A DNA stretch of 64,000 nucleotides from Armigeres subalbatus (GCF_024139115.2 NC_085140.1:162776452-162840451); one strand, 5' to 3'; numbered from the stretch's first letter, positions 1-11,953 are shown. Notes: generated by a model not told the origin, from the letters alone. Made by a program: numbers and translations.

Positions 1-735
1 CCCACTGTTGAACTTGATTATAATATTGTAGGATTCTTTCAAGAATACTTCTCTCTGAACTCATGCATGAATCTATCCAATAAAACATGACGTAGAATTT
101 ATCATATTGTGTAGGACTTAGCTCCATAATTCCTAAACTGTTCACAACGCCCCCTTAATGCTGGAAAATGTTGTTATTGCCTTCTTTAACTGGTTTCAAA
201 TCTATTTGAAATGTAACATCTTTCTAATTGCTTATTTACAAATTAGATCATACACATTATGAGGTTACAAGAAAAGGCGTAGGATTTCTAAACCCGATAC
301 GGCGATTCATTCGGCCCATTAGAAGACCTTTTCAAGTGGGTAAGATTGTCATTGTGCTTGTGCTGTACATTAACATTGAATGTGATCTCATATTTTAGTA
401 AAACGGAACTGTAGAGTAGGTAAAGTCGTTTCCTTGTGATCATTTCTAAATCGCTGCGTAGAGAACGTAGTGGACAAGTCAATACCAAATTTTTAAAACG
501 ACTTATCTGCTTTTGTAAGCCTTTTGCATAAGCCTTCACCCACGTGTTGATGGTGTTGGTTTGCGTGGGAGTGCTCTTAGATTCGTCAAATCGACGTTTG
601 AGTTTTTCGTTTATGAAAGCAGCTAAGTCGTCTGAGTTAACAACAATGTGAACCTAAGTATAATATCGCTTAATATTTGAGTGTTCTTGTCTTAGTAAAA
701 AGTAGTCCAATTTCTATGAAATTCTCCAAATATAA
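1..735. other. Gene-free AT-rich sequence
   Basis: I see no supported gene here. The open frame on the minus strand at 288-539 has no recognisable domain and no splice context. The stretch stops at the left edge of the dispersed repeat that begins near 736. Confidence 0.4.
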
Positions 736-2155
736 GCTGACCAGATCATTTCGGTGGAAAAACGGGACAAACACACTTGCAAAACGGGACATGACAAAAA
801 ACCTTGTGAATTCAAGAGCTGTGGAAATTTCAAAATGTATGGCCTAATTTTCATATTCCGTGTAAGAAGTTAGGGAAAAGTTTCAGAGCAAATTTTTCAT
901 CACCATAACCTTCTATTAAGTACTTCAACCAACCTTCTAAGTAATAAGTTAGTTGTGGAAAAATACTGAGCTACAAATATTTTACTCTTCAAAGAGGCGC
1001 GGACAAAAAACACGAAGGAACAAAAAATTACGCATTTTTCAATATTTTCAAAAAATAGTGGAATTTTTATTTATTTTAATCCACTCTTGAACATGCACTA
1101 AGGTCTAAGGATTTTATTACAGACCAATATCAAAAACTTTTCCAATTCTAAACAATTGAAAATAATAAAAAATAGTCAAAGTGTCCTTCCTGAAGGCTGG
1201 TTTACTGTTCGGAAAACGTGTCACGGGAGTTGGGCCCCCATGCATTTTGCATTTTTCAAGGGGTAAGTTTTCATAGCCCAAATCCACTAAATCCCGTCCC
1301 TTTAAAAATGCATGGGGAACCAGATCCCGTGATACGTTTTCCGAACTGTAAACCAGCCTTTAAAGCCAGTGTGGGCAAAAGACAAATTCGAAAAGAGTAG
1401 GTTGAGTTTATTAATTTCCCGTGGGGAAATCTGCGGATAAGAAAAACAAGAATCTCAACAAGGAAAGAACATTAATAAGAAATAATTTTTATTATTTCCA
1501 TGAATATGGTTGGCGCATGTGAATAAAAATCAAATCTAATCAATTCACAGTCCTTTTTGATCGAAATTGATTTAAATGACGCTAAAAGTAGCCTCACATC
1601 TCGGGAATCTTGTCCATTGATTTTGTTCTCATGTGCTTCCAAATAGGCCCACACATGTGGAAGCTCCTGATCTGTAAACTAGCCTTAAAGTACGTATGGA
1701 CCGAAATTCGACGAAATTTTCACTCGGTTTGAAACTGCCTTAAACTCGATTTTGTCCAGCTGATATATAATTTTTTTGTTATAAATTATATAAATTAAAT
1801 TTATAAATTATTTTACAAATATTCTTTCATGTCGTCGTTTTTTTACAGTGGATGAATTCGAAATATTCAGAATTATTCAGAAAGACTTCGAATGCTTCTT
1901 AATGTTTCGAAAAGAACCAAACGAATAAAAATTATGTGGTAAAGCAGATTTGAAACAAATAGAATTACCCCACTTCGCAAGATTCAAAAAAATCAATCCA
2001 CTAATAAAATTGGCCAAATTTTAATGCCATTTTGGAGATCTTTGGAAAAATCAATGAAAAAACGGGACAAATTGAGGATTTTTTAAATTACGACGGGACA
2101 GCACATTAATGTCTAAAAAACGGGACTGTCCCGTTAAATACGGTACGTATGGTTA
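736..2155 (+). repeat. Dispersed repeat, copy A
   Basis: The segment contains several CGGGACA/TGTCCCG motifs near both ends. Most of it (736 to about 1655) is repeated in inverted orientation at 29347-32554. The match covers the CGGGACA-rich start, a block around 900-1180, an internal hairpin MITE at 1193-1360, and a block from 1385 to 1655. Copy A lacks three insertions present in copy B and so serves as the empty-site reference. The right half (about 1660-2155) has no partner here. The ends (near 736 and 2155) look like imperfect inverted termini of a non-autonomous DNA transposon, but I could not fix a target duplication. Confidence 0.6.
1193..1360. mobile_element. Hairpin MITE inside repeat copy A
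   Basis: The 168-bp unit has terminal inverted repeats of about 35 bp that begin AAGGCTGGTTTAC and include GTTCGGAAAACGTG. The interior carries a second inverted pair around ATGCATT. The same unit, in the same relative position and orientation, sits in copy B at 30646-30813, so it was there before the host repeat amplified. Short open frames over it on both strands are shadows of the palindrome. Confidence 0.7.
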
Positions 2156-2523
2156 CTTCAATATTGGCTTCCGAAAAACATCAACAACCCTGAAGTTTAG
2201 TTCTCTATTTTTAATAAACCAGTTGCGATTTGGACTAAAAAATAAAAATCACTAATTCAATGTTATTTGTCTACCTCAACTGCGTAAATCTCGGTATGAA
2301 CATTATAACCAAGGTTCAGTAGAACAAACTATTTGGTTGCATGGTCCATGCAATATTCTGTGGTTCGAAAAAATCTAGATTGCATACATTCCTGCATATA
2401 AACTTCCAACGAGTTTAGCACCGCCTAAACGTTGACCGATTTGACTGAAATTTTGTCCAGAGCATCAGGACATCAAATAAAAACGAATTAGACCCATAAA
2501 AAAAATTGAAAAAGGTTTTTTTT
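2156..2523. other. Unassigned sequence left of the I-clade LINE
   Basis: AT-rich sequence with no recognisable coding potential. Its right end supplies the insertion site of the LINE: the left target-duplication copy is at 2524-2537. Confidence 0.4.
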
Positions 2524-2537
2524 ATACTAATTTGAGT

Positions 2538-5500
2538 ACCCCCGCTCCTATCCTCCTCATGGGGGATATGAACGCGCATCATCCAGCCTGGGGTGATCGT
2601 AGGTCTGATCCCCGTGGTATTGCTCTTCTCGAATCTTTCGAGAACGCGGACCTAGTAACGCTGAACAACGGTTCGCCCACCTTCTTCAATGGCCACTCGG
2701 CCACCGCCATCGACGTGACCGCTGCCAGTCGGTCCATACTTCCATCTCTTAAATGGGAAGTGTCCACTGACCTATTCGGGAGCAATCATTATCCGATTTC
2801 GGTCACTGTACACGCTTCGCCCCCTGACATCACACGGAGGCCAAGATGGCGCTACGATGCCGCCGACTGGGAGGCATATGTCCAGCACCTTCGACGCAAA
2901 TTTGAACGAAACACACCCACAACATTTCCCGACTTCACCAAAGCCGTTCTCGATGCAGCCGTCGCCTGCATACCACAAACTAGCACTCGACCAGGACGAA
3001 AGGCACTCCGTTGGTGGTCGGACGACACGCGCCGTGTGGTTAAGGCGAGGAGGAAGGCTCTCCGAGCGCTCCGGAGACTTCCCGCTGATCATCCTAACAA
3101 GGCAACTGCCCTACAGGACTATCAAGAAAAACACTATGAATGTAGGTCTGTGATTCTTGAAGCAAAGAGAAAACAGTGGGAGGATTTTCTCGACTCGGTC
3201 AACCCCGGCCAATCTGCGGCCGAACTCTGGGGAAAAGTGAACGCACTTAGCGGTAAGCGAAGATTTTCCCCCATCCATCTCGATACACCGGATCGTACCA
3301 TCACCGATCCCCCGGAGGTGGCCAATGCCCTCGGGGAATATTTTGCTGGTCTAGTCTCCGTCGACGACTATCCAGCTCACTTTCAGCGGACTGTTGCCAG
3401 CAGATCTTCTTCTCTCTCGAACTTTCGAGTCCCTCAGGATTCACAAAATTCCGCTTTTAATTCTCCGTTTTCCGCCCCTGAACTGTCGTTCGCCCTTTCA
3501 AGGAGTAACGGAAAATCATCAGGTCCCGATGGGATTGGTTATCCCATGATCAAAAACCTCCCTCCATGCGCCAAAATCCGCTTTCTGGAGTTGATCAACG
3601 AAGCATGGTCTGATCAAACCTTTCCGGACGAGTGGCGGAAAAGCCTCGTTGTACCTATCCCCAAGAACAACATTTCCTCCCGAGATGTCACAAAGTACCG
3701 GCCTATTTCACTAACATCTTGTGTCTCCAAGGTCGTGCAGAGGTTAGTGAATCAGCGACTGAGGGATAAATTAGAAGCCGATGCTTCCGCCAATACGCGT
3801 TCCGACCGGGATACGGCACGGGAACGGGAACATACTTCGCATACTTGGGAGATGTACTACAGAACGCCTACAATGACGGCAAGCACGCGGATCTAGTTTC
3901 CTTGGATATCTCCAAGGCCTTCAACAAGACTTGGACCCCCTACGTCCTCCAGCAGTTAAAAGAGTGGGGATTTTCCGGCAACATCCTTGCTTTTGTCCGG
4001 AATTTTCTCACAGGGCGCTCTTTTCAAGTTTTGATTGGTAATCAAAGCTCGAGGACCTTTCCGGAGGAAACAGGAGTTCCACAGGGATCCGTTCTAGCCG
4101 TCACGTTGTTCCTCGTGGCTATGAACGGGGTGTTTCGTTCCCTCCCCGCCAACATATATATCTACGTATATGCAGACGACATTCTGCTGGTTGTCGTTGG
4201 CGACACGCCCGGTCGCACACGGATCAAGGCACAATCCGCGGCTAGTGCCGTCCTTCGTTGGGCTAACTCGGTAGGTTTTACTATGACAGCCAGCAAATGT
4301 GTAAGAGGACACGTCTGCAGATGGAGGCATCAACTGTCCGGACCGAGCCTTAAGCTGGGTGACCAGCGCATCCCCAACAAAAAAATTGTGAAAGTTCTCG
4401 GAGTCTCCATTGACAGGAGCCTCTCGTTCCTCCCGCACTTCCGCGAAATCAAAGTAAGTTGTCGGACCAGAGTCAACCTGGTTCAGACCTTGTCTAAGCC
4501 TCATCGAATCAACAACAGGAGGCTCCGGTTAAAGATCGGGGAGGCTATCATTGATAGCCGCCTATTCTACGGCCTGGAACTGACCTGTATCGCCCACCGC
4601 AACCTCGTCGAAACTCTGTCACCGACTTTCAATTCCTACGTTCGTGCTGCCTCAGGACTGTTACCCTCAACACCAGCCGAGTCTGCCTGTGCCGAGGCAG
4701 GCATCTTGCCTTTTCGCCACCGTGCGCTGGCGGCCATCTGCCGCAAAGCCGCCTCTTTCGCCGCAGCCACCACCGGAGAATATAGGATCCCTCTCCTCAC
4801 TGAAGGGGACCGGATTCTGCGCACGATGGCCGGCGTCGGTCTCCCCCCAGTGGCGCGAGTCCACTGGCATGGAGCGAGGAGCTGGCACTCCTCAACAGCC
4901 ACTATAAATAGCTCCATAGCTAGCAACTTCCGCAGGGGTGACAATTCAATGGCTCTTAGAAGGTCGGTGGCCGAGCTCCTTAACAGAGATTTTCCCAACC
5001 ACGAACACAGGTTTACGGATGGGTCGGTTTCGGGCCGTGGAGTCGGCATCGGGGTCACTGGGACCGACTTCACTGTATCAAAAAGCCTCCAGGATATGTG
5101 CACCATTTTTCGGCCGAAGCAGCCGCGGCTTTCATCGCCGCCACCTATCCATCCAGGAAACCCATCCTCGTCCTGTCTGACTCTGCCAGCGTCATTTCCG
5201 CACTCCAGAGCGACGAGCCTAAGCACCCCTGGATCCAAAGCATCCTAGCAAACATGCTCCCGAACACGATCTTCGCTTGGATTCCGGGGCACTGCGGAGT
5301 GCCTGGAAACATCAGGGCAGATCTCCTTGCCGGAGTCGGATATCAGGGCCAGCGTTTTAGGTCATCCGTCCCGTTGGGTGACGTAAAAACCTGGATAAGG
5401 AAAACCGTACGAGAAAACTGGGAAAGTTCCTGGTTTGCCACAACTTCCGGATACCTTCGGAAAATTAAGGGGACCACATTGGCATGGACAGACCTATCCA

Positions 5501-5772
5501 ACCTCAAAGAACAGCAAATCATCTCCCGGCTACGAACCGGACACACACGGCTCTCGCATAACTTCGACGGGAGCCCTTTTCATACAACCTGCGACGTCTG
5601 TGATGTTCACAACTCCGTCGAACACTATGTCTGTCGATGCCCCAAATATCAGGCTCTCAGGGATACCTACGGGATACCTGTTAGCATTAGGGATGCACTA
5701 TCCGACGACGCTGCAAGCACCGCCGCCCTCATATCTTTCTTAAAAGATGGGGGCCTATACAAACTAATTTAA
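2538..5772 (+). pseudogene. I-clade LINE ORF2 (endonuclease, RT, RNase H), frameshifted
   Basis: This is the replication polyprotein of the LINE: it nicks the target DNA, copies the element RNA into the nick and removes RNA from the hybrid. Domains in order are: the C-terminal part of an APE-type endonuclease (GDMNAHHPAWG, AIDVT, and SNHYPI in place of the usual SDH); a reverse transcriptase (KSSGPDGIGYPMIK and YRPISLTS, then FRPGYGT and LDISKAFN, then the YADD catalytic box near 4165); an RNase H domain (FTDGS near 5015, FSAEAAA near 5105, SDSAS, and WIPGHCGVPGN near 5280); and a Cys/His-rich tail (CDVCD, HYVCRCPKY). Frame 1 passes to frame 2 near 3785-3795, upstream of LDISKAFN, and returns to frame 1 near 5105-5111 in a T-run. 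The stop is at 5770-5772. An apparent TTG start at 2532 lies in the host target duplication and is not a start. Confidence 0.9.
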
Positions 5773-6559
5773 CGGCTCCACTGGTCCCATCCCGAGTTCA
5801 ATCTTGGGAGCAAATTTCCACAACTCGAGGCTTTCGGGCGTTCCTTGGTTATTCCAAGGCTATAAGTCCCCACCCCTCCAGTGACCGGTCAGTCCGGGAA
5901 CCCAAACCCGGGTTTCTAAGTCCCTCGCAACATTAACCTCCGATTTAAACAAGCAATGCAAGAACGAATATGCTGCTTTCAACAATTTCAGTGCTCTGAG
6001 GCTGTTATCCAGCGTTCTGATGTTGTTTGATTTATTTCCCGACGTTCTGTATACTTGTTACTATGGTCGGGTATATTGGAATTTTCGGAATTTAATTTCC
6101 GTTCTGAATTTGGAAGACCAGAGGGAATAAGAGGCTTGACCGCGACAATTGGGGTAAGTCTTCTGCCACAAGCCGTTTCAATTATCTCCGGAGAGTAGCG
6201 CACTCAACGTCACCTGGACCTATATCATTACTACCTAGGATTATCCGGACTTTCCTGTAGTCGGATGTTTAAACCTTATCGTTTGTTATGTTACTCCATA
6301 GTTTCCTTTTCGTCGTCGATTTTTAGTCATTAACCATTCAAATTTTTAAGTGTTACTATTAAGTTTTAAAATGTTCATATATTAAGTCTATTTGTATTAA
6401 AATTGGTCAATGGAAGGTCCCACGGTTGGACCTGAGGGTGTCAATCCTGCCCCCTCCCCCTACCAAGTGCCCCTGGCCTTGGTATTCTCGACGAGTGAAG
6501 AACTTAAAAATTTAAAAATTCACATAAATAAAGGAAAAAAAAAAAAAAAAAAAAAAAAA
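5773..6559 (+). other. 3' UTR and poly(A) tail of the I-clade LINE
   Basis: Non-coding sequence after the ORF2 stop. It ends in an AATAAAGG motif and an A-run at 6535-6560. A 58-bp fragment at 52467-52524 ends in a similar stretch (GAACTTAA, then TAAATAAAG and A), suggesting a related family. Confidence 0.75.
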
Positions 6560-6574
6560 ATACTAATTTGAGTC

Positions 6575-6987
6575 ACCCTAATGTATAGAAAGATATTTGT
6601 CTCGCCACAATCCACTGGGAAACGAAAGCTGCAAAGATTCACCCAAGATTCTCAACCGGCTTGTTTTTGGGATACGCACCCGATCTATGAAATGCTGTTG
6701 CCAAACTGACACGTGACAACCGTCTGTCTCTGCTGGCAGTCGCAAAACTGTTTTATGGTATTGGACTAGTGAGTATTGGAGGACCTTCTACCCAGCAGAC
6801 CTTAACCTTGGCTTACAGCAGAATAGTTCACTACCCATGGTTACTAGTTACCAGTCCTATAAATTCGGCATGGCTGAGGCCACATCTTTCACGGCTATAC
6901 CAAAGACACCTCAAAAGAAGGAGCTTTTCCAAATCTAACGTCTTCTCCAAACAAACTACAGCGAAAAAATCAACAGAAACGATGTTA
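6575..6987 (+). pseudogene. Decayed I-like LINE: end of reverse transcriptase
   Basis: A frame broken by stops and shifts still reads NRLSLLAVAKLFYGIGLVS around 6715-6780. This matches the segment after the RT domain of the I-clade LINE nearby, where the same place reads IIDSRLFYGLELTC. It is an older relic; the matching RNase H part resumes at about 8335, beyond the TTAA-flanked insertion at 6992-8296. Confidence is moderate because only short motifs survive. Confidence 0.5.
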
Positions 6988-6991
6988 TTAA

Positions 6992-8296
6992 CCTTCTGTC
7001 TGTGCTCAAAAAAACTTACGTTGTCTGTGCTCTGGGGTCAAATTGACCCCAAATTGAAATTGCTATAACTTTTTTAATGTTTGGCCAATTTTGGATTTAT
7101 GGGGCTGTTTCGAAAGATAATTTAATCATCTTTCAGGTCGTTACCAAAGATTGACTATTGGTGGGCGGGTACATCGCGGGGAGGGGTTTTAGTGAACAAG
7201 GGTATAAAACCAGTGAATTTTCATGATTATTTTACTAATATCCGAAAATCCTACCCATTTTGAACTGCACCTTTTTTAAAAAGGTTTTGCAGGAAGGCAT
7301 GTACTCTGGCATGAGGCGTTGATAAGTTTAGAACTCGGCCGCCAGGTGGTGGTATATTTGAATTCATTATTTTGTACTACTTAAGATATTTCGATATATA
7401 GAATTCTCCTCAGTCTAAATATTCTTAACGCACAAATTTAAAAATTGGAAGACGTACTCATTATATTGAGCACCGCTTTGTAGTGCTGACATCCTGAACA
7501 ATATTGCCGAATACAACTTGAGTGTAGGTATGAGGGATCTCAAGCTAAAGCAATATTTCATATATGCAAGAATATTGCAAGTACGCTAGCGCCGCCTATT
7601 TGTAAATTTCCTAATTATTTATTCCGTCACATGACAGTCCATTCCCACCAGACGAACTTTATTAAAGACGTCATCTTTACAAATTTCAAATTTGTGCGAT
7701 AAGAATATTTACAATGAGGAAAATTTCATATATCGGAAATACTTGAGTAGTCTAAATTAATGAATTCAAATATACCGCCACCTAGCGACCAAGCTCTAAA
7801 CTAATCAATGCCTCATATCAAAGCACACGCCTTTCTGCATAACCTTTTTGAAAAGGTGCAGTTCAAAATGGGTAGAATTTTCAGATATAAGTAAAATAAG
7901 CATGAAAAATCACTGTTTTTGTACCTTTTTTACGAAAACCCCTCCCCGCGATGTACCCGCCCACCTATAGTCAATCTTTGGTAACGACCTGAAAGATGAT
8001 TAAATTATCTTTCGAAACAGCCCCAGAAATCCATAATTGGCCAAGCATTAAAAAAGTTATAGCAATTTCAATTTGGGGTCAATTTGACCCCAGAGCACAG
8101 ACAACGTAAGTTTTTTGAAAAAAGTACACTGTAGCGCATATTTTCAAGATTTTTTAAGTGAATTTGCACCTAGGAGACAGATCTCGGCGAGTTTTACCAA
8201 ACTACCAAAAATTAGGAGAATCGGTTGAAAAATTAAAAAATGGCAGCTATTCAAAGTGGCCTGGGGTCATATTGACCCCAGAGCACAGACAAAAGG
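6992..8296. mobile_element. piggyBac-like non-autonomous element with nested palindrome
   Basis: TTAA flanks the unit at 6988-6991 and 8297-8300. The outer inverted termini read CCTTCTGTCTGTGCTC on the left and the complement of CCTTTTGTCTGTGCTC on the right, as expected of piggyBac-type ends (a CCY start and a TTAA duplication). Directly after the left terminus begins a second unit (7007-8117) with inverted arms of about 430 bp (7007-7441 and 7684-8117) that starts with nearly the same TGTCTGTGCTCTGGGGTCAA motif. No transposase frame is present. The outer right end carries its own GGGGTCA/TGACCCC mini-palindrome near 8265. Confidence 0.75.
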
Positions 8297-8329
8297 TTAA
8301 AAAGTACATGAAATCGGCAAAAAGCAACA

Positions 8330-8790
8330 CTGTGATCGGTTTGTTGTCGTTTACACCGCAGTTTCAAAGGCACCAACCGTTCCATAGTAGGTGCCGCATT
8401 CTTCAACAATGGAGTTTCGGAAACTTAAAGACTTCCGAAAGAATATAGTATTTTCTCTGCAGAAACCCTTGACTTTCGAATGGCCGCTCACTTTCATAAC
8501 TTCAATATTGATCTTGTAATCCTAGCGGACTCGGCCAGCTGTATGGTGGCTCTGAAGGCAGATAATTCTCTACACCCTTGGCTACATGATGTGAAGCAAA
8601 TAGCGCAAAGGCTTTGCGGCAAAGCAAATTAATTCGTGTCTCCTGGATATCCGGGCACGCCAGCATCAACGGCCAGAAAACAACCGGCCGTCGACGTTCC
8701 AATTTCTTCAGAGGATGATGTTGAAGCCACCAAAAAAGTGATACTTTGTCATTGGGACAACCAGTAGTTGATGATGCTGGAAGGAATATA
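8330..8790 (+). pseudogene. Decayed I-like LINE: RNase H domain
   Basis: Short matches survive in mixed frames: YSIFSAE near 8445, ILADSASCMVALKADNSLHPW near 8520-8585, and WISGHASING near 8641-8672. These correspond to the FSAEAAA, LSDSASVISAL and WIPGHCGVPGN motifs of the intact-type RNase H at 5100-5310. Stops and frame changes rule out function. With 6575-6987 it forms one relic split by the piggyBac-like insertion. Confidence 0.65.
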
Positions 8791-9154
8791 ACATTTTTAA
8801 AAAATGCAGAAAAACAGAGCTTTAATTGGTGTTATCACAAGAAAGGTAAACAAATTTAATAAACTGGGCAAATCCCAACAATGTTTAACCCGTAGGAAAT
8901 CGGTAATCGAAACGGCTGCTTCAGGTTACGATACAATCCACAAACTGTCTCGAAGGTCTTTTGGCAGTTGCAGATTCTGATAAGTTTTTTAGAAAAATAC
9001 AAGCAGAGCTCATGCTGAACGTAAATAGTAGAGCTCCAGCAATCGTTTTCGAAAATTTGGTTTACAGAGGTACATTTGTTTGATATAAAATTAGATGCGA
9101 AGGTATAGTTTCATTAGGATATGGTACGACCGGAGGGTAATTTTGAAGAAGATA
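8791..9154. other. Unassigned sequence
   Basis: No recognisable gene or repeat. It may hold the tail of the decayed LINE to its left, but I see no motif to prove it. Confidence 0.3.
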
Positions 9155-9605
9155 CAGTAATATCCCGATTTTATCACCCCCCTTGTGAATTTTGGGGTGA
9201 TAAAACAGGGTATGTGACAAAATCGGGAAAAAAATTATTTTACATTTTTTAATTCATTTCACAAATATGAATCATTTTATGTCTTGGAAAGGCAAAATGC
9301 GTGAAAGGTACCCGTTATTTCTTGTCGAAAATACTTACAGAATCCTTCCCAGGTACTCAGAAGTCATTTATAATAAACTACAGGCGGTAAAAGATATTGC
9401 ATGGGAATCAACGTTATTTGCAGTATTATTTACGAAAATAAAATAAATGATTAAAATTTTCAAATTTTTTTGGGGTGACAAAATCGGGTCGAAAACGTGA
9501 CAAAATCGGGACGTGATAAAATCGGGTCGAAAACGTGATAAAATCGGGGGTAGGCAAAATCGGGGGTAGACAAAATCGGGGAGTGACAAAATCGGGTCAA
9601 TACTG
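9155..9605. mobile_element. TA-flanked MITE with an internal AAAATCGGG array
   Basis: TA dinucleotides at 9153-9154 and 9606-9607 flank inverted termini CAGTAATATCCCGATTTTA and the complement of CAGTATTGACCCGATTTTG, a Tc1/mariner or pogo-like layout. The right third (9475-9600) is a tandem array of GACAAAATCGGG-type units, so the right terminus is effectively iterated. The open frames there are translations of this array and are not genes. Confidence 0.75.
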
Positions 9606-10075
9606 TATACATAAAACGTATGACTATATTTCGACCAAGCTTTAAATTGGAACGAAAGAGCAGAGTACTAGCGTGAAGCTGATCTCTCTTCACTGGAAGT
9701 TCTGTTTCACGTGTGAATACTGGAAGAGAATCGGCAACCATCGATCAATCGCAGCTTAATTTACAATAGCTTGGGAACATTTTCGCACGTGATAATGATC
9801 CGAAACATGTCCAAAGTCTCAAAGGAAAGCAAAAAAAAATAGCAACCGTCTAAGATGAATTAAGTACTGTACTTAATTCGTCATAGACGGTTGAATACAT
9901 TCCACTAAAAGAGCTTTATATATTTTTCTGAAAAATTGATATGTTTATCATTCTTGTGATATTTCCAGCAATGAGCACGCATGTTAGCAAAAAAGCGCCA
10001 AAATTTGCGGTGTTTTTTGTTTCGTAACAAAATTAACACTAAATTTTAATGACTTTTCAGCGACTTCGAGTGAAA

Positions 10076-11580
10076 ACTGTGCCGAAATGATTGAAGGCTT
10101 CCGAGCGCATTGAAAGAAGGATCCCGAGTCTCTTGAAAGTACTATTCCGCGCCTCTTCCGAGAGAACCTTCCGAGCCTCTTAAAGCAATGCTTCCGAATC
10201 TCTGGAAGGCTGTTTTCAAGCCACTTAAATCTTGAAAGGACGCCTCTGCACTGCTTGAAAGTACTGCTTGAAAGAGGGTTCCGAGTCTCATGAAAGAAGG
10301 CTTCTAAACACCTTCAAGGGAGGCTTTTGAGCGTCTTGAAATTAGGCTTCCGAGCCTCTTGAAAGACCTTACGGGCCATTTTATGGAAGCCTCCGAGCCA
10401 CTTGAAAGAAGGATTCTGAGAGCCTCTTGAAAATATGCATCCAAGCGTCTTAAAAAGAATTCTGAGCATCTTCATAGGAGGTTTTCGAGCTCTTGAAAGG
10501 AGGATTCCAAGCCTCTTGAAAATTCTTCCGAGCCTATTGCATGGCGGCTTTTGAGCCCTCTGAAAGGAGGCTTCGGAGTATCTTGAATAAACACTTTTGA
10601 GCCTTCTGAGCCTCTTAAATGGCGGCTTTTAGCCACTTAGAAGGAAGCATTGGAGTATTTTGAATGGACGCTTACAAGCCTCTTGAAGGAACGAATCCGA
10701 GCCTCCTAAAAGCAGGCTTTTGAAAGGAGGCTTCCGAACCACTCGAAAGAAGGCTTCCGAGCTTCTTGAAAGGAACCTTCCGAGCCTTTTTAAAAGAGTT
10801 CCGAGCCTTTTAAAAAAAGGCTTCCTAGCCTATTGAAAGTAGGTTTTTGAGCCTCTTGAAAGGAGGCTTTCGAGCTTTTCAAAAGAGCCCGAGTAGTATA
10901 CTTGTCATACACGAATTTATGTAACTCATATACGACCAAATCGAGTCACATAAATGTTGCTGCAACCAAAGCAGTAAGATTTGTGCAGCTAGGTAGTCTT
11001 CCGAGCCTTTAAAAGACTTCGGAGTATCTTAAATGGACACTTCCAATCCTCTTGAAAATAAGAATTCCGAGCCTCTTAGAAGGAACCTTTCGAGTCTTTT
11101 TTTTGTTTTTTTTTTCTAAAAAGAGCTTTCCGAACCTTTTGGATGAAAGAATGCTTCCAAACCACTTTAAAAGAGGTTCCTAAGCTACGGTTACGGTTCT
11201 AAGCCTCTTGAAAGAAAAAACTCCGAGAATTGCCAAGGCAGAGCTTCCGAGCCTCTTGAAAGGAGCCTTACGAGCCTTTTGAAAAGTGCTTTCCGAGGCT
11301 TTTAAAAGAAACAGAAAAAAAAAACAAGAAAGTGTAGAGAAAAAAGCTTAAAAGAAGGATTCCGGGCCTCTTGAGAGTAAGTTTCCGAGCCTCTTAGAAT
11401 GAGGCTTCCGGTTCTCTTGAAAAACGGCTTCTGAATCTTTTGAAAGGAGTCCTCCGAGCTGCTTGGAAGGAGGCTTACGAGAAGCGTATTAGGATGCTTC
11501 CAATGTTCTTGCAACGAAGCAGCTGAGCTTTTCGGGAAAAATCCTTCATGTCTCTCAAATGGAGGCTTCTGAATCTGTAG
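10076..11580. repeat. 1.5-kb degenerate minisatellite
   Basis: Dozens of imperfect units of roughly 25-35 bp follow the pattern CTTCCGAGCCTCTTGAAAGG. The array is broken by a short unrelated stretch at about 10890-10985. GGCTTCCGAGCC and CTTGAAAGG recur at irregular spacing. The 70-residue open frame at 11302-11514 is a by-product of the repeat. Confidence 0.85.
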
Positions 11581-11619
11581 ACTCTGGGTTTTAATTAAGA
11601 ATCATATTGTTAACATATT

Positions 11620-11953
11620 ATTCAACATTCTGTTTTGATCAGGTAAATTGCATAGAAGATTTTTAAAATTTGTTCATTCGAGGTTTAGCCCTTTTGATAT
11701 TTGGTCCCACAGTCCTTCATCCATTGTACTGGTTGTGGAGGGCAGGATTCAATAGGCCATGATTTACTGATCGCCATGCATATTATGTACAAGACAAAGT
11801 TTTGAAATAAAAAAATATAAAATTATTATAACTTCATCAATAAGTATTTATTAAAATTGTAATTCATCCGCCATTACGCATTTTGTCCGAGGTACCCCCT
11901 GGGCCCGGCGAAGGTACCCCCAGGGGTACATGTACCCCAGGTTGAGAACCGCT
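11620..11953 (-). mobile_element. hAT-like element end
   Basis: The right end, read on the minus strand, begins CAGCGGTTCTCAACCTGGGG and continues into alternating GGTACC/CCCAGGGG motifs. This is a widespread terminus of hAT-superfamily non-autonomous elements. The partner terminus was not found, so the left limit is a guess. Confidence 0.45.

Larger units (their letters stand above)
2538..6559 (+). mobile_element. 5'-truncated I-clade non-LTR retrotransposon
   Basis: The element is flanked by a perfect 14-bp direct repeat (ATACTAATTTGAGT at 2524-2537 and 6560-6573) and ends in an A-run of more than 20 bases after an AATAAA-like signal. It starts abruptly inside the endonuclease domain, so the 5' UTR, ORF1 and the endonuclease N-terminus are missing: typical target-primed reverse transcription that stopped early. 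The coding part (2538-5772) is followed by a 3' UTR of about 760 bp. The intact duplication and only two frame breaks in 3.2 kb point to a fairly recent insertion. I-clade assignment rests on the AIDVT endonuclease motif, the GVPQGSVLAVTLFLVA reverse-transcriptase motif and the C-terminal RNase H. Confidence 0.9.

Noticed and set aside
4636..5238. 200-residue minus-strand frame
   Set aside because: It is the antisense shadow of the LINE ORF2 region between the RT and RNase H; no domain is seen.
8158..8448. 96-residue frame spanning the piggyBac-like right end
   Set aside because: It crosses a transposon boundary and a decayed LINE, so it cannot be one gene.
9368..9741. Two overlapping minus-strand frames with repeated PDF/RFC words
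   Set aside because: They translate the AAAATCGGG array of a MITE in two frames.
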